Below, piece after piece: positions 53,324 to 63,065 of a stretch of DNA of 64,000 nucleotides (its first letter is position 1; each line of letters begins with the position of its first letter). A model generated the notes under the pieces. That model ran no database searches. It had not been told where the DNA came from and saw nothing but the letters and a program-made list of their open reading frames with translations. A program made the position numbers and the translations under genes. The DNA is from Bacillota bacterium (GTDB lineage Bacteria > Bacillota > Negativicutes > Sporomusales > Sporomusaceae). Where the stretch lies: contig JAGGAB010000012.1 in NCBI GenBank assembly GCA_017889705.1, positions 1 to 64,000 on the forward strand, given 5' to 3'.

Positions 53324-54085
53324 ATGGCAGATGATAATGCTGAACAAAAGGCTGCTAACACACTCAAGCTTTGGCGGGAGTATGGTAATAATAGAAGCCC
53401 GGAGATTCGGGAAAAACTTATTGAGAACTATCTGCCTTTAGTTAAACTGGTAGCAGGCCGTATCGCAGTTAGTCTTCCTCAGCATGTAGATAAAGATGAT
53501 TTAATCAGTAATGGTTTTTTTGGTCTTTTAGAATCTATAGAACGGTTTGATGCTGACAGAGGTGTTAAATTTGAAACCTATGCAGTGGTAAGAATACGCG
53601 GAGCTATCCTTGACTCACTGCGAGCACAAGATTGGATTCCGGCCACTATTAGGCAAAAAGCAAGACAATACGAACAAACTGTTACTAAATTAGAGCACGC
53701 GTTGGGACGTTCAGTAAAAGACGAAGAAATTGCGATGGCAATGAATATTCCGCTTAATGAATTATATAAGCTTATTAATCAGTTAAATACAAGCACACTT
53801 ATACCGCTTGAAGAATTTGCCAGAACTGAAACGGTTTCGCAACATACACCGAACCCTTCCCAACATATTGAAGAACAAGAAGTAAAAGATATGTTAGCTA
53901 AAAGTATTGATAAATTGCCAGAAAAAGAACGCCTGGTTGTTAGTCTTTACTATTATGAAAGTCTAACCCTAAAAGAGATAAGCTTGATATTAAAACTTTC
54001 AGAGGCGCGTATTTCGCAACTGCATACTAAAGCGATTTTTCGGATGCGCGGTGCTCTATCTAGATTAAAATCAAGTTTTATTTAG
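53324..54085 (+). CDS. sigD: flagellar sigma factor SigD (FliA, sigma-28)
   Basis: 253 residues, ATGGAGGGGT upstream. Region 2 (NYLPLVKLVAGRIAVSLPQH, VDKDDLISNGFFGLLESIER, FDADRGVKFETYAVVRIRGA, ILDSLRAQDWIP), region 3 (ARQYEQTVTKLEHALGRSVK) and region 4 (LPEKERLVVSLYYYESLTLK, EISLILKLSEARISQLHTKA) are complete. It directs late flagellar and chemotaxis genes. No gene for its anti-sigma factor FlgM is in the window. Confidence 0.96.
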   Translation: MADDNAEQKAANTLKLWREYGNNRSPEIREKLIENYLPLVKLVAGRIAVSLPQHVDKDDLISNGFFGLLESIERFDADRGVKFETYAVVRIRGAILDSLRAQDWIPATIRQKARQYEQTVTKLEHALGRSVKDEEIAMAMNIPLNELYKLINQLNTSTLIPLEEFARTETVSQHTPNPSQHIEEQEVKDMLAKSIDKLPEKERLVVSLYYYESLTLKEISLILKLSEARISQLHTKAIFRMRGALSRLKSSFI

Positions 54086-54128
54086 ATAATTTAATTAAGT
54101 AAGTGCTAGTAATGGGGGAATTGTGCGT

Positions 54129-55754
54129 ATGAACGACGAGACACGGTTGGCAGAGCAGGTAGAGGATAAGGTAGACTCACAGGACGGATATTTTGTTATT
54201 ACCACAGATGAAAATGGAGCCTATTTGGCTGTATATCCCCCAAAAGGAGAGGGGCAGCCTGTTAAAGTGCCTCAGATAACAGAACAGTTGGCAGAATACC
54301 ACGATATCGGCAAAGTTGAAAATACTTTGCTTATTCGTGTTGTTAAAGAAGCCTTGGGGACACCTGTTAAAGTGGCTGATAAATTACTTGAGGTTGATCC
54401 TGTTATTAACGTTTCAACTTCCCGTGATAAGATGGAAGCAACGTTGCAGATTGATATGCCTGAAGGTAGTCGGCCAATTACAATGGATGCTGTGATGGAG
54501 AAGATTAAAGCGGCAGGCATTGTCTATGGAATTGATCTTGCGGCAATTGAAACGGCTGTGACCAGACCTGGAAGCGAGGTAGTCTGTGCAAAAGGATTAA
54601 TACCAGTCAATGGTGTTAATGCAGAAATTATTTATTCAGTTGATTTAGAAAACAAAGGACGGCCTGCCGAGTTAGATGATGGCAGAGTGGATTATAAAAA
54701 TCTTAATATGTTTACTGTTGTTCAACAAGATGAATTATTAGCGGAAAAAATACCTGCAACAATGGGAACCCCAGGTGTTGATATTTTAGGTAATGAAGTT
54801 GCTGCTAAGCCTGGCAAAGATTTGATGTTGCCAACCGGGAAAAATGTTTATGCAGTTGAGGGACTGAAGATATTTGCAGCGCAAGCTGGGCAAATTGTTG
54901 TTTCTAATAAAAAGCTAAGTGTTATTCCAATTATTGAAGTTAAAGGCGATGTTGATTTATCAACCGGAAATATTGACTTTGTTGGCAGTGTATTGGTTAA
55001 AGGGTCAGTACAGACCGGTTTTACTGTTAAGGCCGAAGGTAATGTAGAAATTGCCGGTAATGTTAGTGGGGGTATTGTTGAAGGAAAAAACGTTACTGTC
55101 CGAATGGGAATTCAGGGAATGAATAAAGGCTATATAAAAGCAGCAGAAACTGTAATCGCCAAGTATATTGAAAATGCAACCGTGGCTGCAGGAAAAGATG
55201 TTTTAGTCAGCGACGTTGTTTTACACAGCAAGGTTAGCGCAGGTAAAAAAGTCATTGTTGAGGAAAAGCGCGGTCTTATTGCCGGAGGGCAAATATCGGC
55301 AGGTGAAGAAATAAGAGCTAAGATTATTGGAACGCAATCTGCCACTGGTACTGATATTGAAGTTGGTGTAAATCCGGCATTGCGGGAAGAATACCAGGTA
55401 GCACGTAAAGAAATAAAAAAACTTGAGTTTGACTTGGAACAAGCGCAAAAAGCTTTGAATATATTAAGGGCGATGAACCAAAGTACCATGCCACCTGATA
55501 AACGCGAGATGCTGTTAAAATTGACTAAAGCTCAATTTCATTTAATTGGTCAGACGGAAACAGTGCGAAACCGATTAGCCGAAATTGAAATTGGCTTGGA
55601 AGAAATGCGGTATGGTCACATTAAAGTTGCTGATACTATTCATCCCGGAGTTAAATTAGTGATAGGAACATTAGTTAAACCAATAAGAGATGAAGTTAAG
55701 TTTGCCAAGTTTTATGCCGAAGACGGAGAAATAAAAACAGGTTCTTACAAATAG
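54129..55754 (+). CDS. FapA family (DUF342) protein
   Basis: 541 residues from ATG 54129 (GTG 54123 is also possible; GGGGGA lies at 54114-54119). The N-terminal part (VITTDENGAYLAVYPPKGEG) and the repetitive beta-rich middle (KGDVDLSTGNIDFVGSVLVK, GSVQTGFTVKAEGNVEIAGN) are the FapA right-handed beta-helix. A C-terminal coiled coil follows (KEIKKLEFDLEQAQKALNIL). FapA proteins are linked to flagellar assembly or polar development in several bacteria; their biochemical role is not settled. Confidence 0.9.
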   Translation: MNDETRLAEQVEDKVDSQDGYFVITTDENGAYLAVYPPKGEGQPVKVPQITEQLAEYHDIGKVENTLLIRVVKEALGTPVKVADKLLEVDPVINVSTSRDKMEATLQIDMPEGSRPITMDAVMEKIKAAGIVYGIDLAAIETAVTRPGSEVVCAKGLIPVNGVNAEIIYSVDLENKGRPAELDDGRVDYKNLNMFTVVQQDELLAEKIPATMGTPGVDILGNEVAAKPGKDLMLPTGKNVYAVEGLKIFAAQAGQIVVSNKKLSVIPIIEVKGDVDLSTGNIDFVGSVLVKGSVQTGFTVKAEGNVEIAGNVSGGIVEGKNVTVRMGIQGMNKGYIKAAETVIAKYIENATVAAGKDVLVSDVVLHSKVSAGKKVIVEEKRGLIAGGQISAGEEIRAKIIGTQSATGTDIEVGVNPALREEYQVARKEIKKLEFDLEQAQKALNILRAMNQSTMPPDKREMLLKLTKAQFHLIGQTETVRNRLAEIEIGLEEMRYGHIKVADTIHPGVKLVIGTLVKPIRDEVKFAKFYAEDGEIKTGSYK

Positions 55755-55793
55755 TAACTAACGACCAAATTTATGGTTGGGTGGTGAATATAA

Positions 55794-56132
55794 GTGAGCA
55801 TTAGGCCGATAGATATGCAGGTGATTATTCCAAGGGCGACAGAAGTTGGAATACAGCAGAATAATCTTGCTCAGCAAAGTACTGTTCAGCAACAGCAATT
55901 TGCTGAGCAAATGGCAAAAGCAGCCGAAGTGCGTCAGCAACAGGTTCAAGGGATCGCTAAAGGCCAAGGCGGCAAGATTGAACGAGACGGCAATAAAGAA
56001 AAAAATCATAAGCGCCAGGATGATGAAACTGCTGAAAATGGCAGTACACTTGCGGTGGAATCTTCGGAATCAGAGACTGAGCCCAAGCGACGAGACCCTG
56101 TGCTTGGATATATTATTGATATAAAAACATAA
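55794..56132 (+). CDS. small hydrophilic protein, unknown
   Basis: 112 residues, GTG with GGGTGGTGA upstream. After a short start (SIRPIDMQVIIPRATEVG) it is a Gln-rich helix (about 20-55, VQQQQFAEQMAKAAEVRQQQ) and a charged, disordered tail ending PVLGYIIDIKT. It lies between fapA and the SwrB-like gene with short gaps, so it is probably co-transcribed. No family is recognised. Confidence 0.65.
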   Translation: MSIRPIDMQVIIPRATEVGIQQNNLAQQSTVQQQQFAEQMAKAAEVRQQQVQGIAKGQGGKIERDGNKEKNHKRQDDETAENGSTLAVESSESETEPKRRDPVLGYIIDIKT

Positions 56133-56155
56133 TAGTGTTATTGGGGTGATAATTT

Positions 56156-56761
56156 TTGCTTACAGGTATTATAGTTTCTTTAGCGGCAATAGTTCTCTTA
56201 GGTTTTTTGTTTCTGTATAGAAAAGAAATGCTTATCAATGTATTTACCTCCAATATGTCTACATCAACAAATCAATTTACCGAGCACCTGGAACAAACAG
56301 CTGATGTAATTATCCGTCGGCTGGAAGAGGAAGCTGTTCAACTTGAATTATTGCTTGAAGAAGCTGAAATAAAAATTGGCATGCTTAGCCAACAGGTTGA
56401 GCATGCCAATAAAATTATCGAACAAATGCTAGATGTGGAGAAACGTCAAAAAGAAGTTGAGATTGAAAAGTGTAGAGAAGAAGTCGTTAATGACCATAAA
56501 AACGACAATGTATTACCGGCAATCGAACCTGAGAATTTCGAGGAGCATATATTGATAGACAATGAGATGCAGCCGGTGGATGAACAGAATGATATTGATT
56601 TGTCACTACTTGATATGGATATTCCTGAAAAATCAATAAATGTTGAAAAATATCGTCATATCATTACTATGGCTGAACAAGGCTATACAGTAACAGAAAT
56701 TGCGAAGGCTACTGGAATGGGCAAAGGTGAGATTATGCTGCTATTACAGTTGAATAAATAG
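56156..56761 (+). CDS. SwrB-like membrane protein (DUF6115 type)
   Basis: 201 residues from TTG 56156, after TTGGGGTGAT. One N-terminal membrane helix (about 3-21, GIIVSLAAIVLLGFLFLYRK), a long coiled coil (TADVIIRRLEEEAVQLELLL, SQQVEHANKIIEQMLDV), an acidic linker and a C-terminal helix-turn-helix-like end (YRHIITMAEQGYTVTEIAKA, TGMGKGEIMLLLQL). This is the SwrB plan, and it has SwrB's place between sigD and rpsB. In B. subtilis SwrB promotes hook-basal body assembly. It ends the motility locus. Confidence 0.85.
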   Translation: MLTGIIVSLAAIVLLGFLFLYRKEMLINVFTSNMSTSTNQFTEHLEQTADVIIRRLEEEAVQLELLLEEAEIKIGMLSQQVEHANKIIEQMLDVEKRQKEVEIEKCREEVVNDHKNDNVLPAIEPENFEEHILIDNEMQPVDEQNDIDLSLLDMDIPEKSINVEKYRHIITMAEQGYTVTEIAKATGMGKGEIMLLLQLNK

Positions 56762-56805
56762 TAGCAGATATTGGCATAATACTAAAATCGAAAAAACGAA
56801 ATTTA

Positions 56806-56847
56806 TGCTATAATAGACTTGTTATTAATAGCGAGTTATGTTATACT
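56806..56847 (+). promoter_or_regulatory. two promoters for rpsB
   Basis: An extended -10, TGCTATAAT (56806-56814), and a separate promoter TTGTTA (56819-56824), 17 bases, TATACT (56842-56847). Both read into the rpsB leader of about 100 bases, so translation genes do not depend on the motility transcript. Confidence 0.7.
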
Positions 56848-56952
56848 TTTTCGTGGTGTTATCACTCACGCAATCTAATTTTGCTACTGTGCCAGAGATG
56901 GTGAAGGCAAAAGATGCGGATTGCGGCGGCAAATTAACAGGAGGTGTATTTT
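56848..56952 (+). promoter_or_regulatory. rpsB leader, possible S2 autoregulatory RNA
   Basis: About 105 untranslated bases separate the second promoter from rpsB. It contains the inverted pair CGTG/CACG near 56853-56870 and other self-complementary parts. S2 leaders regulate their own translation in many bacteria; I infer only the possibility here. Confidence 0.4.
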
Positions 56953-57651
56953 ATGTCAGTTATTTCAATGAAGCAACTTTTGGAAGCGGGTGTTCACTTT
57001 GGTCACCAAACCAGAAGATGGAACCCCAAAATGGCTCCGTACATATTCACGGAGCGTAATGGTATCTACATTATTGACCTGCAAAAAACAGTTAAAAAGG
57101 TGGAAGAAGCGTATAATTTCGTACGCGACTTAGCCGCTCAAGGACAGACTATGTTATTTGTAGGTACTAAAAAACAAGCTCAGGAAGCAGTAAAAGACGA
57201 AGCGATCAGATGTGACATGTTCTATGTTAACGAAAGATGGCTTGGTGGTATGCTGACTAACTTCCAAACCATTCAAAAACGCATTAACAGATTGCGTGAA
57301 CTTGAAGATATGGAAGCTAAGGGCATGTTTGACGTATTGCCTAAAAAAGAAGTTATCACTTTACGCCATGAAATGGAGCGTTTACAAAAATTTCTTGGCG
57401 GTATTAAAAATATGCACAAGTTGCCTGGTGCGCTCTTTATTATTGATCCGCGCAAAGAACGTATTGCCGTGGCAGAAGCTCGTAATTTAGGTATTCCTAT
57501 TGTTGGTATTGTTGATACCAATTGTGATCCAGATGAGATCGACTATGTTATTCCCGGTAATGACGACGCTATTCGCGCTGTTAAACTGCTTACCGCAAAA
57601 GTTGCTGATGCTATTATGGAAGGTCGCCAAGGCGAGCAGATGGCAGAGTAA
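56953..57651 (+). CDS. rpsB: 30S ribosomal protein S2
   Basis: 232 residues from ATG 56953, CAGGAGGTG upstream. [66 protein letters not shown] are the standard S2 signatures. The length is slightly short of some relatives but complete. It pairs with tsf downstream as in nearly all bacteria. Confidence 0.98.
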   Translation: MSVISMKQLLEAGVHFGHQTRRWNPKMAPYIFTERNGIYIIDLQKTVKKVEEAYNFVRDLAAQGQTMLFVGTKKQAQEAVKDEAIRCDMFYVNERWLGGMLTNFQTIQKRINRLRELEDMEAKGMFDVLPKKEVITLRHEMERLQKFLGGIKNMHKLPGALFIIDPRKERIAVAEARNLGIPIVGIVDTNCDPDEIDYVIPGNDDAIRAVKLLTAKVADAIMEGRQGEQMAE

Positions 57652-57665
57652 ACTATTAGATGGAC

Positions 57666-57703
57666 ATTAAAGGTAAGGGGCTTATGGTTCTCTTACCTTT
57701 AAT
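57666..57703 (+). promoter_or_regulatory. 12-bp perfect hairpin between rpsB and tsf
   Basis: ATTAAAGGTAAG (57666-57677) pairs perfectly with CTTACCTTTAAT (57692-57703), with a 14-base loop. No T-run follows, so it is not a standard terminator. It may stabilise the rpsB 3' end or tune the ratio of rpsB to tsf expression. Confidence 0.6.
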
Positions 57704-57723
57704 AATAGTTAGGAGGATTTTAA

Positions 57724-58371
57724 ATGATAACTGCTGGAATGGTTAAAGATTTACGCGAACGTACCGGCGCTGGTATGATGGATTGTAAAAAGGCTTTAAG
57801 TGAAACAAACGGTGATATGGAAAAAGCTGTTGATTTCCTGCGGGAAAAAGGCTTGGCTGCTGCTGCAAAAAAAGCTAGCCGCATAGCGTCCGAAGGTCTT
57901 GTTGAAGCTTACATACATGGATCAGGCCGTATTGGAGTTCTGCTTGAAGTAAACTGTGAAACAGACTTTGTTGCTAAAACCGATGATTATAAATCTTTAG
58001 TGAAAGATATAGCTATGCAAATTGCTGCTGCCAATCCCAGTTATGTTTCTCGTGAAGAAGTACCTGAAGAGATACTGAATCATGAGAGAGAAATCTTACG
58101 GGCACAGGCACTTAATGAGGGTAAGCCGGCTAATATTGTTGAAAAAATGATTGAGGGCCGTTTGAAAAAGTTTTATCAAGAAGCCTGTTTGTTAGAACAA
58201 GCTTTTATCAAAGATCCTGATAAAACTATTACCCAATTAATTACTGAACGAGTAGCTAAAATCGGCGAGAATATTTCTGTACGTCGCTTTACCAGATATC
58301 AGTTAGGTGAAGGTCTTGAAAAAAGATCGAATGATTTTGCTGCTGAAGTAATGGCTGCTGTCAATAAATAA
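57724..58371 (+). CDS. tsf: translation elongation factor Ts
   Basis: 215 residues, TTAGGAGGA upstream. Nucleotide-exchange factor for EF-Tu. The N-terminal UBA-like domain ([42 protein letters not shown]) and core ([38 protein letters not shown]) are typical. It is the short form (about 215 residues) common in some anaerobic Firmicutes, lacking part of the second core repeat of E. coli EF-Ts. Confidence 0.97.
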   Translation: MITAGMVKDLRERTGAGMMDCKKALSETNGDMEKAVDFLREKGLAAAAKKASRIASEGLVEAYIHGSGRIGVLLEVNCETDFVAKTDDYKSLVKDIAMQIAAANPSYVSREEVPEEILNHEREILRAQALNEGKPANIVEKMIEGRLKKFYQEACLLEQAFIKDPDKTITQLITERVAKIGENISVRRFTRYQLGEGLEKRSNDFAAEVMAAVNK

Positions 58372-58396
58372 GAGAACACTTTGTGTTCTCTTTTTT
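58371..58396 (+). terminator. Rho-independent terminator after tsf
   Basis: AGAGAACAC (58371-58379) pairs with GTGTTCTCT (58383-58391) across a TTT loop, with six T at the end. The stem begins within the tsf stop codon. Confidence 0.9.
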
Positions 58397-58454
58397 CTGA
58401 AAAATGTTTTGTGAAATAAAGGATTTATTCGCTATTTGTAGAAATACAATCTAA

Positions 58455-59754
<1,300 letters not shown>

Positions 59755-59755
59755 T

Positions 59756-59959
59756 ATGATTGATACAGTAGCACAGCCATTATCTGAAGTTATCTCTAAA
59801 CTGGAACACTCTAACTGCAAATATAATATTACTATTACTAAACCTTCACGAACGCAGTTTCATCTTGAAGAAACTCTTTATGTTATTAGGCAGCGATTAA
59901 ATGCTGATGGTATTGTAAATCTAGTTGTTGCTGCTAAAATGGGAAAGGAGGTGTTTTAA
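59756..59959 (+). CDS. small protein between frr and the ferredoxin gene, unknown
   Basis: 67 residues from ATG 59756, one base after the frr stop; longer in-frame starts fall inside frr. The sequence (MIDTVAQPLSEVISKLEHSN, CKYNITITKPSRTQFHLEET, LYVIRQRLNADGIVNLVVAA) reads as one helix, a strand pair and a helix, with no metal or enzyme motif. The ferredoxin ribosome site lies inside its 3' end, so the two are coupled. No function is assigned. Confidence 0.7.
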   Translation: MIDTVAQPLSEVISKLEHSNCKYNITITKPSRTQFHLEETLYVIRQRLNADGIVNLVVAAKMGKEVF

Positions 59960-59962
59960 GTA

Positions 59963-60133
59963 ATGGCTTATAAAATTACAGAAGATTGTGTTGCTTGTGG
60001 TTCTTGCGCAGCTACCTGCCCGGTCAGCGCGATTCAAGAAGGGGAACCCATTTACAGCATTAACGATGAATGTGTAGAGTGTGGTTCTTGTGCGGAAGTT
60101 TGCCCGACTGGCGCAATTAAAGCTCCGGAGTAA
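59963..60133 (+). CDS. 2[4Fe-4S] ferredoxin
   Basis: 56 residues, AAAGGAGGTG at 59944-59953. Two CxxCxxCxxxCP motifs are seen, CVACGSCAATCP and CVECGSCAEVCP, each followed by a short turn (VSAI, TGAI). This is the standard clostridial-type electron carrier. The gene is short and easily missed. It lies between frr and uppS, where B. subtilis has no gene, and ends at a terminator. Confidence 0.95.
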   Translation: MAYKITEDCVACGSCAATCPVSAIQEGEPIYSINDECVECGSCAEVCPTGAIKAPE

Positions 60134-60136
60134 TTT

Positions 60137-60165
60137 AAATCCCCCTCGTGAGAGGGGGTTTAAAT
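60137..60165 (+). terminator. Rho-independent terminator after the ferredoxin gene
   Basis: AAATCCCCCTC pairs with GAGGGGGTTT across GTGA, then TAAATTT. The stem is strong though the final T-run is broken. Confidence 0.8.
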
Positions 60166-60236
60166 TTGACTAACAATTTTGGATTTTGGGGATAATTTGG
60201 TAATAACTATGCTGCAATGTGGCGGAGGGGCTTAGC

Positions 60237-61019
60237 GTGTGGAAAAAGTGGTTTGGTAAAAAGTCTGCTAGCAATGAATATGATTATCACGATATTGATT
60301 TAGATAAACTTCCCTGTCATGTGGCGATAATTATGGATGGTAATGGTAGATGGGCGCAAAATAAGGGGCTTCCCCGAACTTTTGGTCATCGGGCCGGAGT
60401 GGAGACACTCCGGGAAATTGTGATGACAGCGTCAGAGATTGGGGTTAAGGTACTCACTGCTTACGCATTTTCAACGGAGAACTGGCGGCGGCCAGCTGAT
60501 GAAGTTTCTTTACTTATGAGCCTGTTGGCCGAGTATTTAGATAATGAAATCAAGGAATTAGATGATAACAATGTACAAATAAAGTTTATTGGCAAGATTG
60601 ATGAACTTGCCCCGGCATTACAGAGCAAAATCGAAAAAGCTCAGGCGCAGACTGCCTGCAATACAGGATTAATTTTAAACCTGGCCGTAAACTACGGCGG
60701 ACGAGCAGAGCTGACGCGTGCTGTAAAAATAATTACTGAAAAGGTACTACACCAGGAGTTGGCAGTAGAAGATATTAATGAGACAATTATTGAAGAAAAT
60801 TTATATACAACAAATCTTCCGGCACCAGATTTATTAATTAGGCCTAGCGGAGATTTTCGTATTAGTAATTTTTTATTGTGGCAAGTTGCCTATGCGGAGT
60901 TTTGGTTTACTGATATTAATTGGCCTGATTTTAAACCGGAAAATTTTTTGCAGGCCATACGCGATTATCAGCAGCGTGAGCGGAGATTTGGTGGATTAAA
61001 AAATACAACAAAACGGTAG
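60237..61019 (+). CDS. uppS: undecaprenyl diphosphate synthase
   Basis: 260 residues from GTG 60237, six bases after GGCGGAGGGG. It makes the C55 lipid carrier for peptidoglycan. VAIIMDGNGRWAQNKGLPRT, FGHRAGVETLREIV, SDFRISNFLLWQVAYAEFWF (here GDFRISNF...) and LLIRPSGD are the cis-prenyltransferase motifs. The N-terminal about 25 residues (VWKKWFGKKSASNEYDYHDI) are extra and Lys-rich. Confidence 0.96.
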   Translation: MWKKWFGKKSASNEYDYHDIDLDKLPCHVAIIMDGNGRWAQNKGLPRTFGHRAGVETLREIVMTASEIGVKVLTAYAFSTENWRRPADEVSLLMSLLAEYLDNEIKELDDNNVQIKFIGKIDELAPALQSKIEKAQAQTACNTGLILNLAVNYGGRAELTRAVKIITEKVLHQELAVEDINETIIEENLYTTNLPAPDLLIRPSGDFRISNFLLWQVAYAEFWFTDINWPDFKPENFLQAIRDYQQRERRFGGLKNTTKR

Positions 61020-61028
61020 GTGCCTATA

Positions 61029-61856
61029 TTGCTTAGTATGCGTGTTTTGACGGCAGTTATTGGAATTCCAATAGCAGTATATATTATTAACTATGGTTTT
61101 TGGTTGTTTGCTGCGACTATAATAATACTTGCGCTAATTGCGTGGCATGAGTTTTTTAAGATGATGCAGGCCAAAGCAATTAACATTCAATATAGCAGCG
61201 GGCTTATCGGCATTATTTTGGCAACAGCCTGTGCCTGGCTTGGCAATGCACAAGAATTGGTTATGGTAATGTTGGCAGTTGTGCTATTCACGCTGGCCCA
61301 AACAATATTTTCACATGAAAAGTTTGGCGTTACTGAGGCAGCTTTTACGATATTAGGCACAATGTATATTAGTTTGCCATTTGCTCATTTGTTGCTGCTC
61401 CGCTTTACTGAGCAAGCCGACTATATCCACACGGCAGTTGGCGACTTATCGGCAGGCGCTGTTTATTTGTGGCTAGCGTTTATTGGAACTTGGGCCAGCG
61501 ATACGCTGGCATATTTTGTCGGTTCATTATTTGGCCGGCATAAGCTATGTCCGGCCATTAGTCCAGGAAAAACCGTTGAAGGGGCTGCGGGAGGATTACT
61601 TGGGAGTATTGGCGGTGTAGTTTTTTGGGGATGGCTGTGTGGATTACCGCTTATGCATATGGCCTTTCTTGGTGCACTCATTGGTATTGCTGCACCAATT
61701 GGTGATTTGACAGAATCAGTATTGAAAAGGTTTACCGGTGTAAAAGATTCAGGCAACATCTTACCTGGGCACGGCGGTATCCTTGATCGTTTTGACGCCA
61801 TTATGTTTTCTGCACCGGTAGTGTATTATTATCTTAAAACTTTTATTATTGCTTAG
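61029..61856 (+). CDS. cdsA: phosphatidate cytidylyltransferase
   Basis: 275 residues from TTG 61029, six bases after GGTAGGTG; GTG 61020 overlaps the uppS stop region. It makes CDP-diacylglycerol. About seven membrane helices. The signature at the C-terminus, GDLTESVLKRFTGVKDSGNI, LPGHGGILDRFDAIMFSAP, is intact. It follows uppS directly. Confidence 0.95.
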   Translation: MLSMRVLTAVIGIPIAVYIINYGFWLFAATIIILALIAWHEFFKMMQAKAINIQYSSGLIGIILATACAWLGNAQELVMVMLAVVLFTLAQTIFSHEKFGVTEAAFTILGTMYISLPFAHLLLLRFTEQADYIHTAVGDLSAGAVYLWLAFIGTWASDTLAYFVGSLFGRHKLCPAISPGKTVEGAAGGLLGSIGGVVFWGWLCGLPLMHMAFLGALIGIAAPIGDLTESVLKRFTGVKDSGNILPGHGGILDRFDAIMFSAPVVYYYLKTFIIA

Positions 61857-61879
61857 AATTCAGATGGGAGAAATGCTTC

Positions 61880-63043
61880 ATGAAGCATATTGCGATTTTA
61901 GGAAGTACCGGCTCAATTGGAACTCAGGCATTGGATGTTATTGCTGCTAATAAAGATCGTTATACAATAACGGCTTTAGCTGCCTATAAAAATGAACAAG
62001 TACTGGCAGAACAAATTGAGTATTTTAAGCCCAAAATTGCTGTATTAATTGATAAAGCGGCAGCTGACCGACTTGTTAACAGGTACCACGGGAATACGAA
62101 AATTTTAACTGGTGAGGATGGCCTCATAGAAGCAGCCACTTACGAGCAATCAGATACTGTTTTGACATCATTAGTCGGGTTTGCCGGACTAAGACCAACA
62201 GTTGCTGCTATTAAGGCAAAGAAAAATATAGCGCTTGCCAATAAAGAAACATTAGTGGCCGCCGGTGAACTGGTAATGTCATTGGCAAGAGAATATAATG
62301 TTACAATTTCACCGGTAGACAGTGAACATAGTGCAGTTTTTCAATGCCTGAATGGCGAAAATAAGCAGCAGATACAGCGAATTATTTTAACAGCATCTGG
62401 TGGACCGTTTCGTGAATGCACAACAAAACAAATGAGTACTGCTACGATTGAAGACTGTCTAAAGCATCCTAATTGGTCTATGGGGCGGAAAATTACGGTT
62501 GATTCTGCAACGCTTGCCAATAAAGGCTTAGAAGTTATCGAAGCAAAATGGTTGTTTGGTGTTGAGTACGAAAATATTGATGTTTGTGTTCATCCTCAAA
62601 GCATAATTCATTCTATGGTTGAGTTTATTGATGGGAGCATTGTGGCTCAACTGGGAATGCCAGATATGCGGATACCAATCCAATATGCGTTATCTTACCC
62701 TGACCGCATAGCTTCCGAATTTCCGCGTCTGGATCTAACTACATTAGCTGCGCTTACTTTTAGCAAGCCTGACACCGAAAAGTTTCCGGCATTAAAATTA
62801 GCTTATAGCGCCGGTAACCAAGGTGGGACTATGCCTTGTGTTTACAATGCAGCCAATGAAGTAGGCGTGTATGCTTTTTTAAATCGTGAAATAGGTTTTC
62901 TTGATATCGCCAAAGTAATACGTTATACTATGGAAAAACATACCTTGCTTGCCAATCCCAGCTTGGATAATATTCATGATGCCGATGCCTGGGCGCGAGG
63001 CATTGCCCGGCAGGCTCTCAATGATGTGAAAAAAGGGTACTAA
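61880..63043 (+). CDS. dxr: 1-deoxy-D-xylulose 5-phosphate reductoisomerase
   Basis: 387 residues, GATGGGAGAA upstream. It is the second step of the MEP isoprenoid pathway. NADPH site AILGSTGSIGTQALDVIAAN, metal-binding PVDSEHSAVFQCLNGE, the TASGGPFRE loop, MGRKITVDSATLANKGLEVI and HPQSIIHSMVEFIDGS. It supplies precursors for UppS. Confidence 0.97.
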   Translation: MKHIAILGSTGSIGTQALDVIAANKDRYTITALAAYKNEQVLAEQIEYFKPKIAVLIDKAAADRLVNRYHGNTKILTGEDGLIEAATYEQSDTVLTSLVGFAGLRPTVAAIKAKKNIALANKETLVAAGELVMSLAREYNVTISPVDSEHSAVFQCLNGENKQQIQRIILTASGGPFRECTTKQMSTATIEDCLKHPNWSMGRKITVDSATLANKGLEVIEAKWLFGVEYENIDVCVHPQSIIHSMVEFIDGSIVAQLGMPDMRIPIQYALSYPDRIASEFPRLDLTTLAALTFSKPDTEKFPALKLAYSAGNQGGTMPCVYNAANEVGVYAFLNREIGFLDIAKVIRYTMEKHTLLANPSLDNIHDADAWARGIARQALNDVKKGY

Positions 63044-63065
63044 TATTTAGAAGGTTGGTGAAAAT

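Noticed and set aside
56838..57059. A 73-residue open frame over the rpsB leader
   Set aside because: It starts in the -10 region of the rpsB promoter, has no ribosome site and runs through the rpsB start in another frame.
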